A stretch of 64,000 nucleotides of DNA, taken from positions 112,932,141 through 112,996,140 of the forward strand of contig CM043942.1 of assembly GCA_014529385.2 (NCBI GenBank). Reading direction: 5' to 3'. Position numbers and translations under genes: made by a program. Within the stretch, counting starts at the first letter, position 1. Every line of letters starts with the position of its first letter. Source of the stretch: Adiantum capillus-veneris. Taxonomy: Eukaryota; Streptophyta; Polypodiopsida; Polypodiales; Pteridaceae. This document shows, one piece after another, positions 20,561 to 31,624 of this stretch. The notes under the pieces were generated by a model. It had not been told where the DNA came from, ran no database searches, and saw nothing but the letters and a program-made list of their open reading frames with translations.

Positions 20561-22180
20561 TCCCCTTCTTTTGAAAGTGAGGTACTAGTAAGTGAGGTAC
20601 TAGTACCGAACTATATAGCGTCGAGGGAGATCGCCAACAGCGTCTGGAATCCTATGAAGGACTCTTCGCCGGCCCACTCTAATGTGTGAGTCGTCCGATA
20701 CTTAAACTTCATAAAGGTCTACTAAGTCTTTTTCTTTGGGCCGCGCCGAAAGCGACACAAAGTCATCTTCAATGCTTCCACTTTGTCTAGAGTCATGCCT
20801 CTACCTTCTTCAAGAATCTCAGAGGATGAAAATTCTTGAAACCACTTCCAACACAAAAACATGAACATACCCATTGCATGTAAAGTGACTCAAAAAAGAC
20901 TATTCTTTTGAAAAAACTCTGCATGCATATAGATAAACAAAGTGACGGAGTGCCAAACCGTTCATCAAACACATGCAAACAATGGGGCTGAAACTTGTCC
21001 TTGTTATCTAAATCTATCAATTCAAGCAAAACAGAATGGAAATGCCGATGCTTAATGCTCAATCCTTCTTGTGCTCTTTCGGGTATTGTGTCATGCCAAG
21101 GAAGAGACATGGAATGTGAATTCCTTGGGTAATCCGCATACATCCGTGCTCATTCATGAGTGAATTGTGCTCAACGTGCAATACATTCGTGCTCATTCAT
21201 GAGTGAATCGTACTCAACGTGCAATATGTCATGCCTATGAAAAGGGGTCACATGAGGACAGTGACTAAAATACAGGAAAGCATCACGAATGAAACACTCG
21301 AACAATACGTGCTGACTAATTATTCGAACACATAATACTTCCTGTGGGGGTTCTCTGGATCTAGGCTCGAGAGCCAAGATCGATTCTTCGTGGTTGATCG
21401 AATCTTCCTACGGGGGTTTTGTGGACCTCGACTCGAAAGCCAAGATCGGTTCTTCGTGATTGATCGAATCTGCAATAAGATTAGCTTTGCTTAGAAAGCA
21501 TCAACTAAACCATCATCCTTGTGAACAATTACATCATCTTTATCTTGCAAATCATCATGCTTGTGAGAAATCACATCTTGATCATGCAAATCATCATGCT
21601 TGTCATTGTCATCCAAATCATCATGCTTATCATTATCATTCAAATCATCATGCTTATCATGCAAATCTTCATGTATGTCATGCTTTGGAGAATAAGAGAC
21701 TGAGAGAGTCTCCTTCTCATGATTCTGTTCAAATTGCACTTGCACAATAGAAAAGAGTCGCAATAACTCTTTCATGTGTTGGTCGCTCTTCTCTTTTCTT
21801 GCTTTGTTCTCGCGATCAAATTATGCTTCTCTTGCTTTGTTCTCACGATCAAATTATGTTTGTCTATCTTTGGCTTCCAAGCGTGCTTACTCGTGCTCAC
21901 GCTCTATGGCTGCCACTCTTTCTTCGTATTCATGATCTATGGCTGCCCTTCTTTCTTCAGCCGCCAAGTGCACTTGTTCACGCTCACGCTCAATAGCTGC
22001 CTTTCTTTCTTCGCATTCTAACTTCCTTGCTTCGCGTTCTAACTTCCTGTCCATAAACAACTACATCGGAAAAACCTCCCGGTGGGGAAAACTCTTCTTC
22101 GCCACTCCCATGCTCACAACCTCCATGCAAAGTATCTATTCCGCTTCGAGTGATGACCATCCACTGAAGTCGTAGGTTCT
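20561..22180 (-). pseudogene. internal ORF of family A copy II: gag coiled coil joined to a His/Asp-rich tail
   Basis: Reading from about 22,140 down: an MDTLHGGCEHG-type start, a Glu/Arg-rich coiled coil (EERRAAI, AIEREHE units; two or three stops), then QNHEKETLSVS and a His/Asp-rich repeat (units like KHDDLNDND and KHDDLDDND, about 21,500-21,700). Then come LEPRSREPPQEVLCVRI and a non-descript tail to 20,793. Capsid, zinc knuckle and protease are missing compared with copy I. A role in binding RNA or gag of a helper is possible but is inference. The frame is not fully open. Confidence 0.55.
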
Positions 22181-22601
22181 TAAGTTCACGAGGAACTTAG
22201 ATTCTTGTGGTTCTTAGGTTCTTGTGGTTCTTGAGGTCTTGAGGTTCTTGAGTCTTGAGGTTTTTCTTTAGCTTGTAATATGTGTTAGAGAAGGATTTTC
22301 TCTTCACCCTGAGTCCTTCTCTTTCCCGCGGGCGCACTCCTTGGCGGCCTTGCGCTCATACCAAGGTTGCTTTTTCCCACCTCACGTCGATTGGTCGACC
22401 GCTAAGTGCACGGTCCGCTCTCAATGAGTGAAAAGAAACACAAGGGGAGGCTGGACAAGCTCTTCTTTCTTGGGTTTCTTGTCACTCTTCAAAAACACGG
22501 TTAGGAATCGACACGTCCAAGAGTACTTGGGTTACGTGCGACCGCAACAAGCAAAAAAAATTATGTGATTCTTTCCCGGAGTGATACAGAACACTGTCAG
22601 A

Positions 22602-22613
22602 GCTCTGATACCA
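22602..22613 (-). promoter_or_regulatory. primer-binding site, initiator tRNA-Met
   Basis: TGGTATCAGAGC on the minus strand, two bases after the 5' LTR end of copy II. It is complementary to the 3' end of plant initiator methionine tRNA, the usual primer for minus-strand synthesis. An identical site is in copy III at 34,488-34,499. Confidence 0.9.
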
Positions 22614-22614
22614 A

Positions 22615-23799
22615 TGTAAGGTGCAGCGGAAGTGAATGTTGAACTTTGCTCAAGATAAGTGCTCCGAATTGTGCTCAAGGTTCCTTTTACTTACGGAGGA
22701 GAGCCTTCCGTTCCTTTAGTGAGAAGAGTGCAAATGATCACAAACAAAGTGGCAAACACTGTGAATGAAGGTGTTGAGATTGAGAGATAGAGAGAGAAGA
22801 ATACGACACCATACAAGTTGTAAACCCTCCTCCAAGGGCCCCACTCTCTATGGCGAGAGCGGTCTACTATTGATTGCACAAATCTCTACAATGCTTTGGA
22901 CTTGCCGACGATGTCGACAACGATGAGGACGACGACGGAACGGTGGCTGAAATCTGAAAATGCTAAGGATTGAAATCTGCAAATCTTTATCTGTTGAATT
23001 CTGACTCTATGTCGATGACGATGTCGATGAGGACGATGCGACGACGACGCACTGAAAACGCAGACGCTGAAATCTGCGTTTTCCGGACTGAATCTACAAA
23101 CACGGGATCTTACCGTGCGGCGAGGATCTGCTGCAGGAAGGTCTGCGAGGTTTGGAGCTGTTACTGCGGAGTCTGAATGCTGAAAACTAAACACACTGAG
23201 TTTACTGTGGTTCTGTCGCGAAGATCTGCAAAAACGCTTGGCTGATTGGAGATCCTGCAACAAAAACGCTAAGTCCCTTGCTGTGCAATCTGCTAACGTT
23301 AGGGCTAATCTATCTTCTCATCGTTCTGCTACCGCCGGTTTGGATCTGCAAAAGCAAAACACTGGTTGATCTTTGGTCCTTGGCTGAAAATGCTAGATTT
23401 ACCGCCGACGGAGGGTCTTGCTGAGAAGATACATGTTAAACAAGTTATTCCTGTTGCCGCTTCTACCAAATCATGCTAGCGCTAGGTTTCTTTATATACT
23501 TGGCTTACTAAATTGCCCTATCTAGGGCCCAACAAAAGTCACTTAAAAATAATAAGTGAAAAATGTCAAAAATAGGAAAAATAGGTCTATGCACTATAAA
23601 AATGCTCCTGATGGGTTCTGATGGAAATCGGATGGTCATGCTGTGTGCAACCAGAGGATATGCATCTAATCTAAGTGCTTGGACATGCACGGTCTGCGAA
23701 CAAACTCACAAAAGTGTCAGATCACTTCCTAATCTAGCTGAACAGAACCCATGTCAAGTAGCTTATCACGTACATATAGCGTTAGATCTGCACGTGACA
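22615..23799 (-). repeat. 5' LTR of family A copy II
   Basis: Starts TGTCACGTGCAGATC at 23,799 and ends TTCCGCTGCACCTTACA at 22,615. Very similar to 19,338-20,560 over its whole length with scattered point differences, so the insertion is not brand new. Same AAAACGCT-rich section (22,950-23,410). Confidence 0.9.
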
Positions 23800-23825
23800 G
23801 GATACTGACTTGATAATCAAAATGA

Positions 23826-23950
23826 ATTCTCAAATTTGTTTTCTTGTGGTATTTCTTTTGTGCTTCAGATACAAGATGTCGCAATCCGATCTTCATATTG
23901 AAGATTCGTTATGCAACCTAAACTCTAGATTGTTGAGTTAAGATACGAAA
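23826..23950 (+). repeat. partner of the 515-640 dispersed repeat
   Basis: Inverted relative to 515-640. It begins where homology to the gypsy fragment ends, so this is a rearrangement or insertion junction. Confidence 0.5.
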
Positions 23951-23984
23951 GAAAGATTGCTTAAACAATTCCAATTTCCTAACA

Positions 23985-26590
23985 AATACCTATGAGCCTC
24001 TCACCATCCCTCCCAAAAACCCAGGCACACACTTAAACTAAGATACAATATATACTCATAAGATAAACTTTATTAAAAAAATTCTAAAAGAAGAAGATGT
24101 ACACATCATTTGAAACTACATAGTATAGCATAAAAGTGGAGAGAGAAAAATCTTACACATAAATGATATGAAGATTGTAACTCCAAAATCCATGGCCCCT
24201 CTTGTGGAGTTTGATATTTAATGTTATCTATTCGTTATCGGTACCAAAAATTCAAGGCATCTCTTTATACTCAGTTCCACTTTAGTGTTTCAGTAGTTGC
24301 TTTTACTTATTACATGACTCTCTATATATCGAGTTCTCTCTAAATATTTACAGACAAATCATATGGGCTTTTCGGTAAAAAAAACTATAATATTATGCGA
24401 ATGAAAAAATGCAAGAGAATAATTTATTATTGATGTTTTTTTTTTAACTCTTAAGAGTTCCAAACTACACAGAATTAACTCATTATTATAAAAACACGGC
24501 ACAATACTTAATCATTACACGTCAACTATTTCAAATATAGTTAGTCACATACAACAAAAAAGTGTTCAATATCATAACATCCCTCTCACCAAAAATAGCA
24601 ATCGTCTTCGGTTCTTCAATATAGAATTGATTGGATCGTGAGTGATAAAAAGTGTAAAAAAGATCTATGAAGTTTTTAAAAAAAATTACAAAAATCTGCT
24701 AAACATCTTCTCTAAGTTTGCTTTTTAAAATCAAAAGATGATGATTGTAATTTGCGTCAGTGCGTATGGTGATGATCAACAATTTGATCAAGGATGAGTT
24801 ACTCTTCACGTTTTACAAATGTAGTTGAATCTTTATATATATATGATGTATAGATAGTGATCTTTGAAAAGGTTGTACCAAATTAATGTGAAATGCATTT
24901 GTGAATATATAAATGTAAAGGTAATTTTAAGCGAAATGAGACATCATTTATCACAACAAAAAATTTAAAAGGACCTTAAAAATAAAAAGTAAATTTAACA
25001 AAAACATTTGTATCAACACTTTTAATTCTTTTCTTTTCGATTCGAAATATAACATAATCTCTTTTCTTAAATTGATGTATTTTGCGATACTTCTTAACAT
25101 ACTTTGTGTAAAGTTTTTGTGAATATTTAATAGAAGCGTGAACACTTTCATAAATGTCATGAAAATTTGTAGTGAAAGTAACATCATAATAGAAAGTCGT
25201 GAAGCAAGAGTTAAAAGAAAGTGACCATACACAATCTCAAATAGATATTTACTTATAATAGAGTGAGTAATATTGTTATAAGCAAACTATAAAGTATACA
25301 AGTAATCATCTCTTTTTTTTTTTAAACACATAATCTTTCAATAAATCAATGATAGTGCGATTAGTGACTTATGTTTAACCATTAGACTTAAAATAAAATA
25401 CGTAAGTAAAATAAAATATAGTACCAAAATTTTTAAAAATTGTGATTCAAAAAACTACCAAGATTTTTACAATTATAGTGCAAAAATAAAAATTCTAAAT
25501 CTCTATCAAATATGATTACTTTTAGTAAATTATGATAAGAAAAGACGGCTTTTACAAAGAGAAATGCAGTTTGATAAGCAATGAAAGTTTTGTTACATGA
25601 AATGAAATATGCTTAATTAGAAAAACGATAATCATATCATACTTGTAAGCAATGAATAAAAAATCAGTAAAAAAATTCATAAAAATGTGTTCTTAAAGTT
25701 TTTTAAAAATAGATAGAGGATGTAAATAACTTAATTTCTTACATGTTGTTGCTTTAATCTTTTGGCAAATCAAACAAAATGAAACATATTGTTTTACATT
25801 ATTTTTTATAACATACTAATAAAAATCACGACTTAAACTCTGAAAAATAGCATCAAAATCTTTAAGTTTAACATAAGGGGCTTTATACAAATCTTCAATC
25901 AGTAAGACACGAAATGGTCAGTTTCTGTTCAAAGTAAATAAAATTTTTCTGTATGGTGTATTCAAGAAATGTGTGCACTGAATTTTCAAGCATATGTAAC
26001 CTTGTGGTTTTAAAAGCATCGTTTTGTGCATAGGTATCATGACTCGTAATAATTGATATATCATTGGAAGAGGATCTTCGATCTCTAAGTATCAACCACA
26101 ACGTTTTCTTTACTAGGTTGGTATTGAATGTTGGGCTGCAAACTTTAAATAAAAGCAATCCACTTAATATGCATGTCATGTATTAAGAGTTAGATAATAA
26201 GTACTTGATACTTTGCTAATCCATTTTAATTATTAAATAAACACCTATTAAGTAATGTTTTTAAATTTTCAAAACATACATTACAACAATCAATTATTTG
26301 TCATATGTACTGAACTTAAATTTAAAGAGATTAAATTTACGACTTTCAAATATAAGTGGATAGTTATTTTACATGAAAACTGTACCGATACTTTTTTACT
26401 TGCATTAGTGACTCTCACAAAGAATAGTCAATCAAAATCAAAGAATTCTAATACAAAGACATTAATCAAAGCATTCTTTAATACAGTGAAGGAGCTTTTT
26501 TATAAGTTGAGTCCATCTAGATGGGGTGCTTTTGTTTTATCAGGAATCATTCGGTTCCTCCAATCTCAGAAACATAAAGTCTTTCAAAAC
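23985..26590 (-). mobile_element. Ty3/gypsy copy G2 (inverted relative to G1)
   Basis: LTR-like block 24,612-23,985, then pol in reverse order to 26,590. Recognisable pieces: integrase C-terminal region at 24,950-25,232, integrase and HTRY-region equivalents at 25,300-25,850, RNaseH-INT linker at 25,895-26,179 (SHDTYAQNDAF versus HDTYTQNDDF in G1), and RNaseH near 26,400-26,580. Many stops. G1 and G2 lie tail to tail around copy II. Confidence 0.7.
24613..26590 (-). pseudogene. gypsy RNaseH-integrase remnant, copy G2
   Basis: No catalytic domain survives in one frame. Identity rests on side-by-side agreement with G1: TTRLHMLENSVHTFLEYT versus ITRLHILENLIHKFLGYT near 25,960-26,010, and the word ACATGTTGTTGCTTTAATC at 25,741, matching the INT zinc-finger segment. 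RT is missing, because the 26,591-26,925 insertion and copy G3 follow. Confidence 0.6.
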
Positions 26591-26782
26591 ATATTAAGTA
26601 CGTAAATGATAAGTGAATTTAAAAAATAAAAAGACAAATGAAAGTGAAAAGTCAAAAAATATATGAAAGTAGAAAGTCAAAAGACCTTTTGTGTCTATAA
26701 AAAGAGGTGCTTGACTTTACATTTTATAGTTGTATTTCTTTTCTCTTTTATTTTTCTTTAAGCGTCGTCTTCTCTCTAAAGT

Positions 26783-26822
<40 letters not shown>

Positions 26823-26925
26823 GTATATGTCCTCATATTCAACTGATACTGTTGCAAATCTCCGTGCTTCATCATTGTCCATTGCTACGTGCTATGGATT
26901 AACACATCGTTTTTTTGTTAGTGAA
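26591..26925 (-). repeat. inverted copy of the RNaseH-splitting insertion, with a CT tract
   Basis: Reverse-complement match of 16,010-16,330. A CT run of about 36 bp (26,783-26,818) corresponds to a short GA run at 16,101-16,114. TATAAAAAGAGG at 26,695 corresponds to the TATA-like box. Confidence 0.65.
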
Positions 26926-26964
26926 AGAATCTTTGAATAATGAATACTTTTTTTTTTTAAAACC

Positions 26965-27802
26965 ATTAAAAATACTTTTAAGAATTATCTCGTAAGCTTA
27001 ACAAAAATATTTATATCAATACTTTTCATTCTTCTCTTTTCAATTCGAAGCATAACATAATTCTTTTCTTATATTGATGTGTTTTACGGTGCTTATTAAC
27101 ATGTTTATTGTAAAGTTCTTGTCAATTCTTAATATGAACACTTTTATAAGTGTCATGAAAATTTGCAATGAAAGTATCAAAAGCGGACACGATGTTAGAA
27201 AGTCATGAAGCAAGAGTAAAAAGAGTGATCATACACAATCTCAAATGTACATTTATTTATAACAGAGTGAGTAGTAAGGTTATAAACAAACTATAAAATA
27301 TAAAGATAATCATTTTATTTTTTTCATTGAAAAAACACATAATTTTTTAATAAATCAATAATAGTGCAATTAGTGACTTTTGTTTGATCATTAAACTCAA
27401 GATGAAATGCATAGTAAAATGAAGCATAGTACCAAGATTTTTAAAAACCATAGTTCAAAAACACTACAAAATTAGAAATCTATATCGAACATGTTTACTT
27501 TTGACAAATTATGATCATGAAAAACACCTTTTAAAAAGAGAAGCGTTCCTTAATGTGCAGTGAGTTTTCTTGAATGGAATAAAATATGTTTTCTTAGAAA
27601 AACGATCAATAACAGTCCAAATCGTATCATGCTTGTGAGCAGTGAGTGAGAAACCAATAACAAAATCCATAAAAATGTGTTTCCAAGGTCTTTCAAAAAT
27701 GGAGGGAAGTGTGAAAGACATAATTTCTTACATGTTGTTGCGTTAATCTTTTAGCAGATTAAACAGGTCAAAACATATATAAAGATGTCACATATACTAC
27801 TT
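26965..27802 (-). pseudogene. gypsy integrase remnant, copy G3
   Basis: The best piece, 27,721-27,515, reads PSIFERPWKHIFMDFVIGFS and TIWTVIDRFSKKTYFIPFKK, the start of a Ty3/gypsy integrase core (catalytic-core DFI and DRFSK landmarks). 26,990-27,330 repeats the integrase C-terminal region of G1 and G2. The element is cut at 27,802 by LTR element B. Confidence 0.75.
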
Positions 27803-27807
27803 ATTCT

Positions 27808-27886
27808 TGTCAGGTGCAGCGAAAGTGTTAGGGTTTTGCTTGGATCTAGTACTCTGAAAAGAGAAATTGAACGAAACGCGATGAGC

Positions 27887-27932
<46 letters not shown>
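27808..27932 (-). repeat. distal piece of the element B 3' LTR, ending in a GA tract
   Basis: Corresponds to 39,235-39,401: GGATCTAGTACT, GAAAAGAGAAA and TGAACGA words, then (GA)n. It continues on the other side of LINE-II at 38,264 with GA repeats and GGCATGTCATGTCC, equal to GCATGTCACGTCTC in the 5' LTR. Confidence 0.8.
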
Positions 27933-27937
<5 letters not shown>

Positions 27938-28079
27938 ATTATCGTCCTCGGAGGTCAAACAGGACCTATGGGACCAAAGTTACATGTGATGTAGTATGTG
28001 TATGGCTGATAAGTGACTCGATGCTCCAAAATTGTGGTGATGAGAGTCGCAATGAAGAGCCAACGCTTTGGCTGAGAGA

Positions 28080-29746
28080 GAAAAGTGTATAGATCTAAGT
28101 TATGATTGAAAATGTGAGAGAGATGTGACCAAAAGCTGAGGACTCTAGTAGTGTGTGGTACTCAGACTCTCGAACTTGCAGTGAGCATAATGTGCAGAGT
28201 CAATTTGACTCTTCTCCATTGCCCCAACGCCCTATCTCGCATCGAAAGAAATGGGAGTTAAGCAAATGGCTGCGATAGTGCGTATCGCCGACAAGGAGAT
28301 AGGCTCAAGCATGTAACTGTGAGTACAGTTTCCTCTTTCAGCGAAGAACATGGTTTTGTAGTTGGGGACAATATGGGTGGTGTAATGTATGAAGCGTGAC
28401 CCACCAGATTTCTCCCAAGCCGTAATACATTGACGTTGTAGAAAAGCTTCATTCACTTGGGAGTCATTTGAAGCATCATGTACCAAGTGTAATGCATCCC
28501 ATCTCCCAAACCACTTCTTTATGTCTTGCATTCATCCCGTGCTCAAGATCTTGCTTTTATACGTCTTTTGAACTTTTTTGCTTGCTTTCCATGCAATTGT
28601 AGGAAGTCGATCTAAGGGGTTTTGACGCATCTTTTTCATGTACTCCACAACCCTTTCCATGCCCATAACCTCAATTGGAAGGCATCCCGACTCAAGAAGT
28701 AGGAGCATATATGGTGTTTGTGTCTTCACTTGGAGAAAGTTTGTGAGAAAACGCTTTTGGACATTCTCAAACTCTTGATGCTCCCGCCCCACACTTCAAC
28801 TCCATAAAGATAAACCGGTGTCACCAATGCATCAAAAAGATACTTCTTGAGAACCCAACACTTGATGTTTTCCGCATTACACATGTTCTCAAATACATAA
28901 TACTCTCTTTTCCGCTTCCAAACGACACATAGCACATTCATGCCACTTGTGATTGGACGGAAACTCAAGGCCAAGGGACTTAAAGCTCTCAACAACTCCA
29001 AGTGTCTCATTGTTGTATACAATGCATGGCTTCTCCTTATGGTTGGCTTTTACAAGCATAACCTTTGTCTTGGATTCGTTCAGAATCAGCCCACTATGCA
29101 AGCAAAAATTCTCAAGGACAATCATAAGCTTTTATGCATCTTCTAAAGTGTGTGCTAGAAGCACTACATCATCTGCATACAACAAAAGTATGATTACCAC
29201 ATTGCAAATAGTGACCTCTTCAATGCCTTCTTGCATAAAGTCAAGTACCATTTGTTCCAATTGATCGATGCATAGACCAAAGAGAGTTGGTGACAACGGA
29301 CATCCTTGTTTAACGACAATAGTGCTTACAAAAATTTCTAAAATTTTTCTTCCCATGCGCAATTGACAAATCACCTTCTCATAGATTCGAGAAACCGCAA
29401 GCATAAACTCACTTGGCACTAGTTCTTCCATCCTTCTCCACAGATTGTTACGTGGAATCATATCAAATGCTTTCTTAAAGTCCACAAAACAACAATACAA
29501 TCGCTTGCCTTTCAACTGACTTTCCTCCATGAGAACACGAAGAGTGACAAGATCATCAATGGTGATATAGCATCGACGAAAACCCGCTTGTCCATTTGCA
29601 TGTTTGTCATTATCTTCAACCCAATTACTCAATTTCATCTCCATTAGGCACCCAAACAACTTTCCCATAAGAGACCCAATCATTATAGTCCGGTAGTTGT
29701 TTACATTCTTTACATCCCCTTCTTTATGCAAAGGCTTAACCCACAC
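28080..29746 (-). pseudogene. LINE-II ORF2, reverse transcriptase half
   Basis: The 29,746-29,132 frame has WVKPLHKEGDVKNVNNYR, QAGFRRCYITIDDL, CFVDFKKAFDMI (motif A), VVKQGCPLSPTLFGLC (motif B) and LLLYADDVVLLA (catalytic YADD). After a stop at 29,132 other frames carry the thumb (LNESKTKVMLVKANHKEK, TPVYLYGVEVWGGS), an EFENVQKRFLTNFL segment and, near 28,080-28,230, a degraded Cys/His tail (CEIGRW, then CTLC). It lacks about 60-80 residues between the endonuclease half and the RT, lost at the copy III junction near 29,747. Not functional. Confidence 0.85.
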
Positions 29747-30055
29747 TGGTACAAACTGAATGCATGTGACTGATGCAAGTCTAGGCTAGGTCGATGTCGA
29801 CGACGGGGATGACGAGACCGACGCTAGGGCTGAAAACTGAAGCTATTCATCACCTATCCAATAACGCCCATGGCTGAAATCTGCTGAAAATCAAAACGCT
29901 GATTTGGGGACTGATTTCGGCTGCTGAAAAACGCTGCTTGGGACTGTCAAAAACGCTGAATTTCTGTTGTCATGAGATGCTGAAAACGCTAGGAGAAACT
30001 GGGCGATGATGGGAATCTGGAAAAATGCCAATACTGGGGGTTGCAGGAGATGATT

Positions 30056-31624
30056 TTTTTGTTTTGTTTTCGGAGTCGGGTAGGGCACGCCCAGCCGCTC
30101 CCCTCATACACCAAAAAAGGTATACAAGAAGAACGACCAGGACTATGCACCCAGAAACCGAAGGCAGACACTTTTGTCCCTAGTTTCCTCTGGACTACGA
30201 GAGTTCAGAATTATCTACACTCTTAGGGCCATGACTAATCCCTTGACAGACCAACTTCGCCACTTGGATTTGGGCGTGACAACGACCAAATACCTCTGTT
30301 AAGAGGCCCAAGTACTGCGGGACTTGCTTCGGTCTTTCCTTTGGAGTTGCCTCCTCTAGGTATATCTCTCACCTCAATAAACTGCCTTTGAAACCCGACA
30401 ATTTTCCCCTAGGAAATGCCATACCCACTTGGAAGGGAGTCGGCTCACAGGTGGCGTCCGCTGAGGTTGGTGATGTCTCCCTTTTGCAGCTACCAATCCC
30501 TTTTAGGTGAAGTTGACCCCCCCGAGGGAAATGGCACTTGGACGCTCTTGTAGCTCATTTGGCTTCGCTTGGGGAGAATTACGTCATTTCCCCCGAAAGG
30601 GATCGGATTCAAAATAACAGCATAGGAAGGGGAGCATTATCTCCCCATCCGCCTATGCAGAGCACCCAAATATCGGGGTACAACTTCACCGAGGAACTTC
30701 GCCACAAACACATGCCCTGCGGTTCCGTCCCTCGAGTGCGGATCACGGCGTACCCAGAAGGGCATCCGCTTCCCACGAGCCTCCCCACCAAGGAGGATAA
30801 CAATCCTTTCTTCAAGGTCCAACGAAGGGTCAATTACGTTGAAGGTGGAGTTGAATCGGTTTAGCCAGCGACCCCTAGCTTCATCTACTGCCGAACAACT
30901 CATCAACAAATGCGAAAGCGAACGACCCTCTAACTGGGAGCACAGCGTGTAAATGCTGTATCCGCGCATGTAACTATCAGCCAGTTTAAGCCCCCCTACT
31001 CTCGCGAGAGCCAGCATTCACTCCTTTCTATTCACTATAGTGCTCCTATTGAGCTGCAGCAGGTATCCACGTATTTGTTCAAAGCCGGCCTCCTTATAGG
31101 GCTCCAACGCCAAGCACGAATGCCTCTCGTCCCATTTGTCCCATGCATAGTAGCGAACTAAGCTAAAGTCAGCCGCCGCTGGGATATACTTATTCATCCA
31201 GTTCTCAGTTCTTGTCGTCCAAGTCCACTTCTTGAACAGTTGATTCTTAGGCTTCTTGTTTACCAAGGAGCCTATCCAAGTAGATAAAACCAAGCGGTAC
31301 TTGTCAAAAGCCCTTGCTCATTATCCCCCACAAAAGACAGGTACGGGTGGTATGTTAAACTCGTGATGGAGAGTTGTCGTCCCCACAGAGGTTGACCTTG
31401 CTCCCTTTCCGAGTAACAATCGCATCCCGGTGGCGACGAGGCGCTGCAGAGTAAAGGACACGTTGGTCGTGGGACGCCCCCATAATTTCCGCGCCATAAC
31501 AAATCACTGGATAGACGCACGCCTTAAAAACAATCAGTCAAGACCAAAAAGGGATGGCTCGGTTCGCCAATAGGTGCTGACATGCGAAGAGACTTTTCCT
31601 CCCCTTGTCCGCTCGCTCTTTGGC
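30056..31624 (-). mobile_element. LINE-III, 5'-truncated (TSD GATGATT)
   Basis: Bounded by GATGATT at 30,049-30,055 and 31,625-31,631. The uninterrupted site GAGATGATTACC is in the 5' LTR at 35,076-35,087. Its left edge on the plus strand is TTTTTTGTTTTGTTTTC, an A-rich tail when read on the minus strand. Only the 3' portion of an ORF2 is present, typical of incomplete target-primed reverse transcription. Confidence 0.9.
30637..31600 (-). pseudogene. LINE-III ORF2 C-terminal remnant
   Basis: From about 31,540 down: FKACVYPVICYGAEIMG (post-RT thumb/connection landmark of many LINEs), then the 31,293-31,018 frame (NQLFKKWTWTTRTENWMNKY, YYAWDKWDERH), then from 31,017 LKLADSYMRGYSIYTLC, SHLLMSC and DEARGRWLNRFN, a Cys/His zinc-finger-like end. 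At least two frame changes. RT palm and endonuclease are absent because of truncation. Confidence 0.7.

Larger units (their letters stand above)
19338..23799 (-). mobile_element. family A copy II: deletion-derivative LTR retrotransposon (TSD GGGTA/GGATA)
   Basis: Minus-strand element with 5' LTR 22,615-23,799, primer site TGGTATCAGAGC (22,613-22,602), internal region of about 2.05 kb, polypurine tract AAAAGAAGGGGA (20,572-20,561) and 3' LTR 19,338-20,560. It is flanked by GGGTA (19,333-19,337) and GGATA (23,800-23,804), one mismatch. The gypsy target without insertion is visible at 16,652-16,690. The internal region carries only the gag coiled coil and a His/Asp-rich tail. Structurally complete for replication in trans, but with no enzymes of its own. 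Confidence 0.92.

Noticed and set aside
21460-21750. His-rich plus-strand frame as a metal-binding host protein
   Set aside because: It is the antisense of the HDDL repeat of family A copy II. The minus-strand frame is the one aligned with copies I and III.
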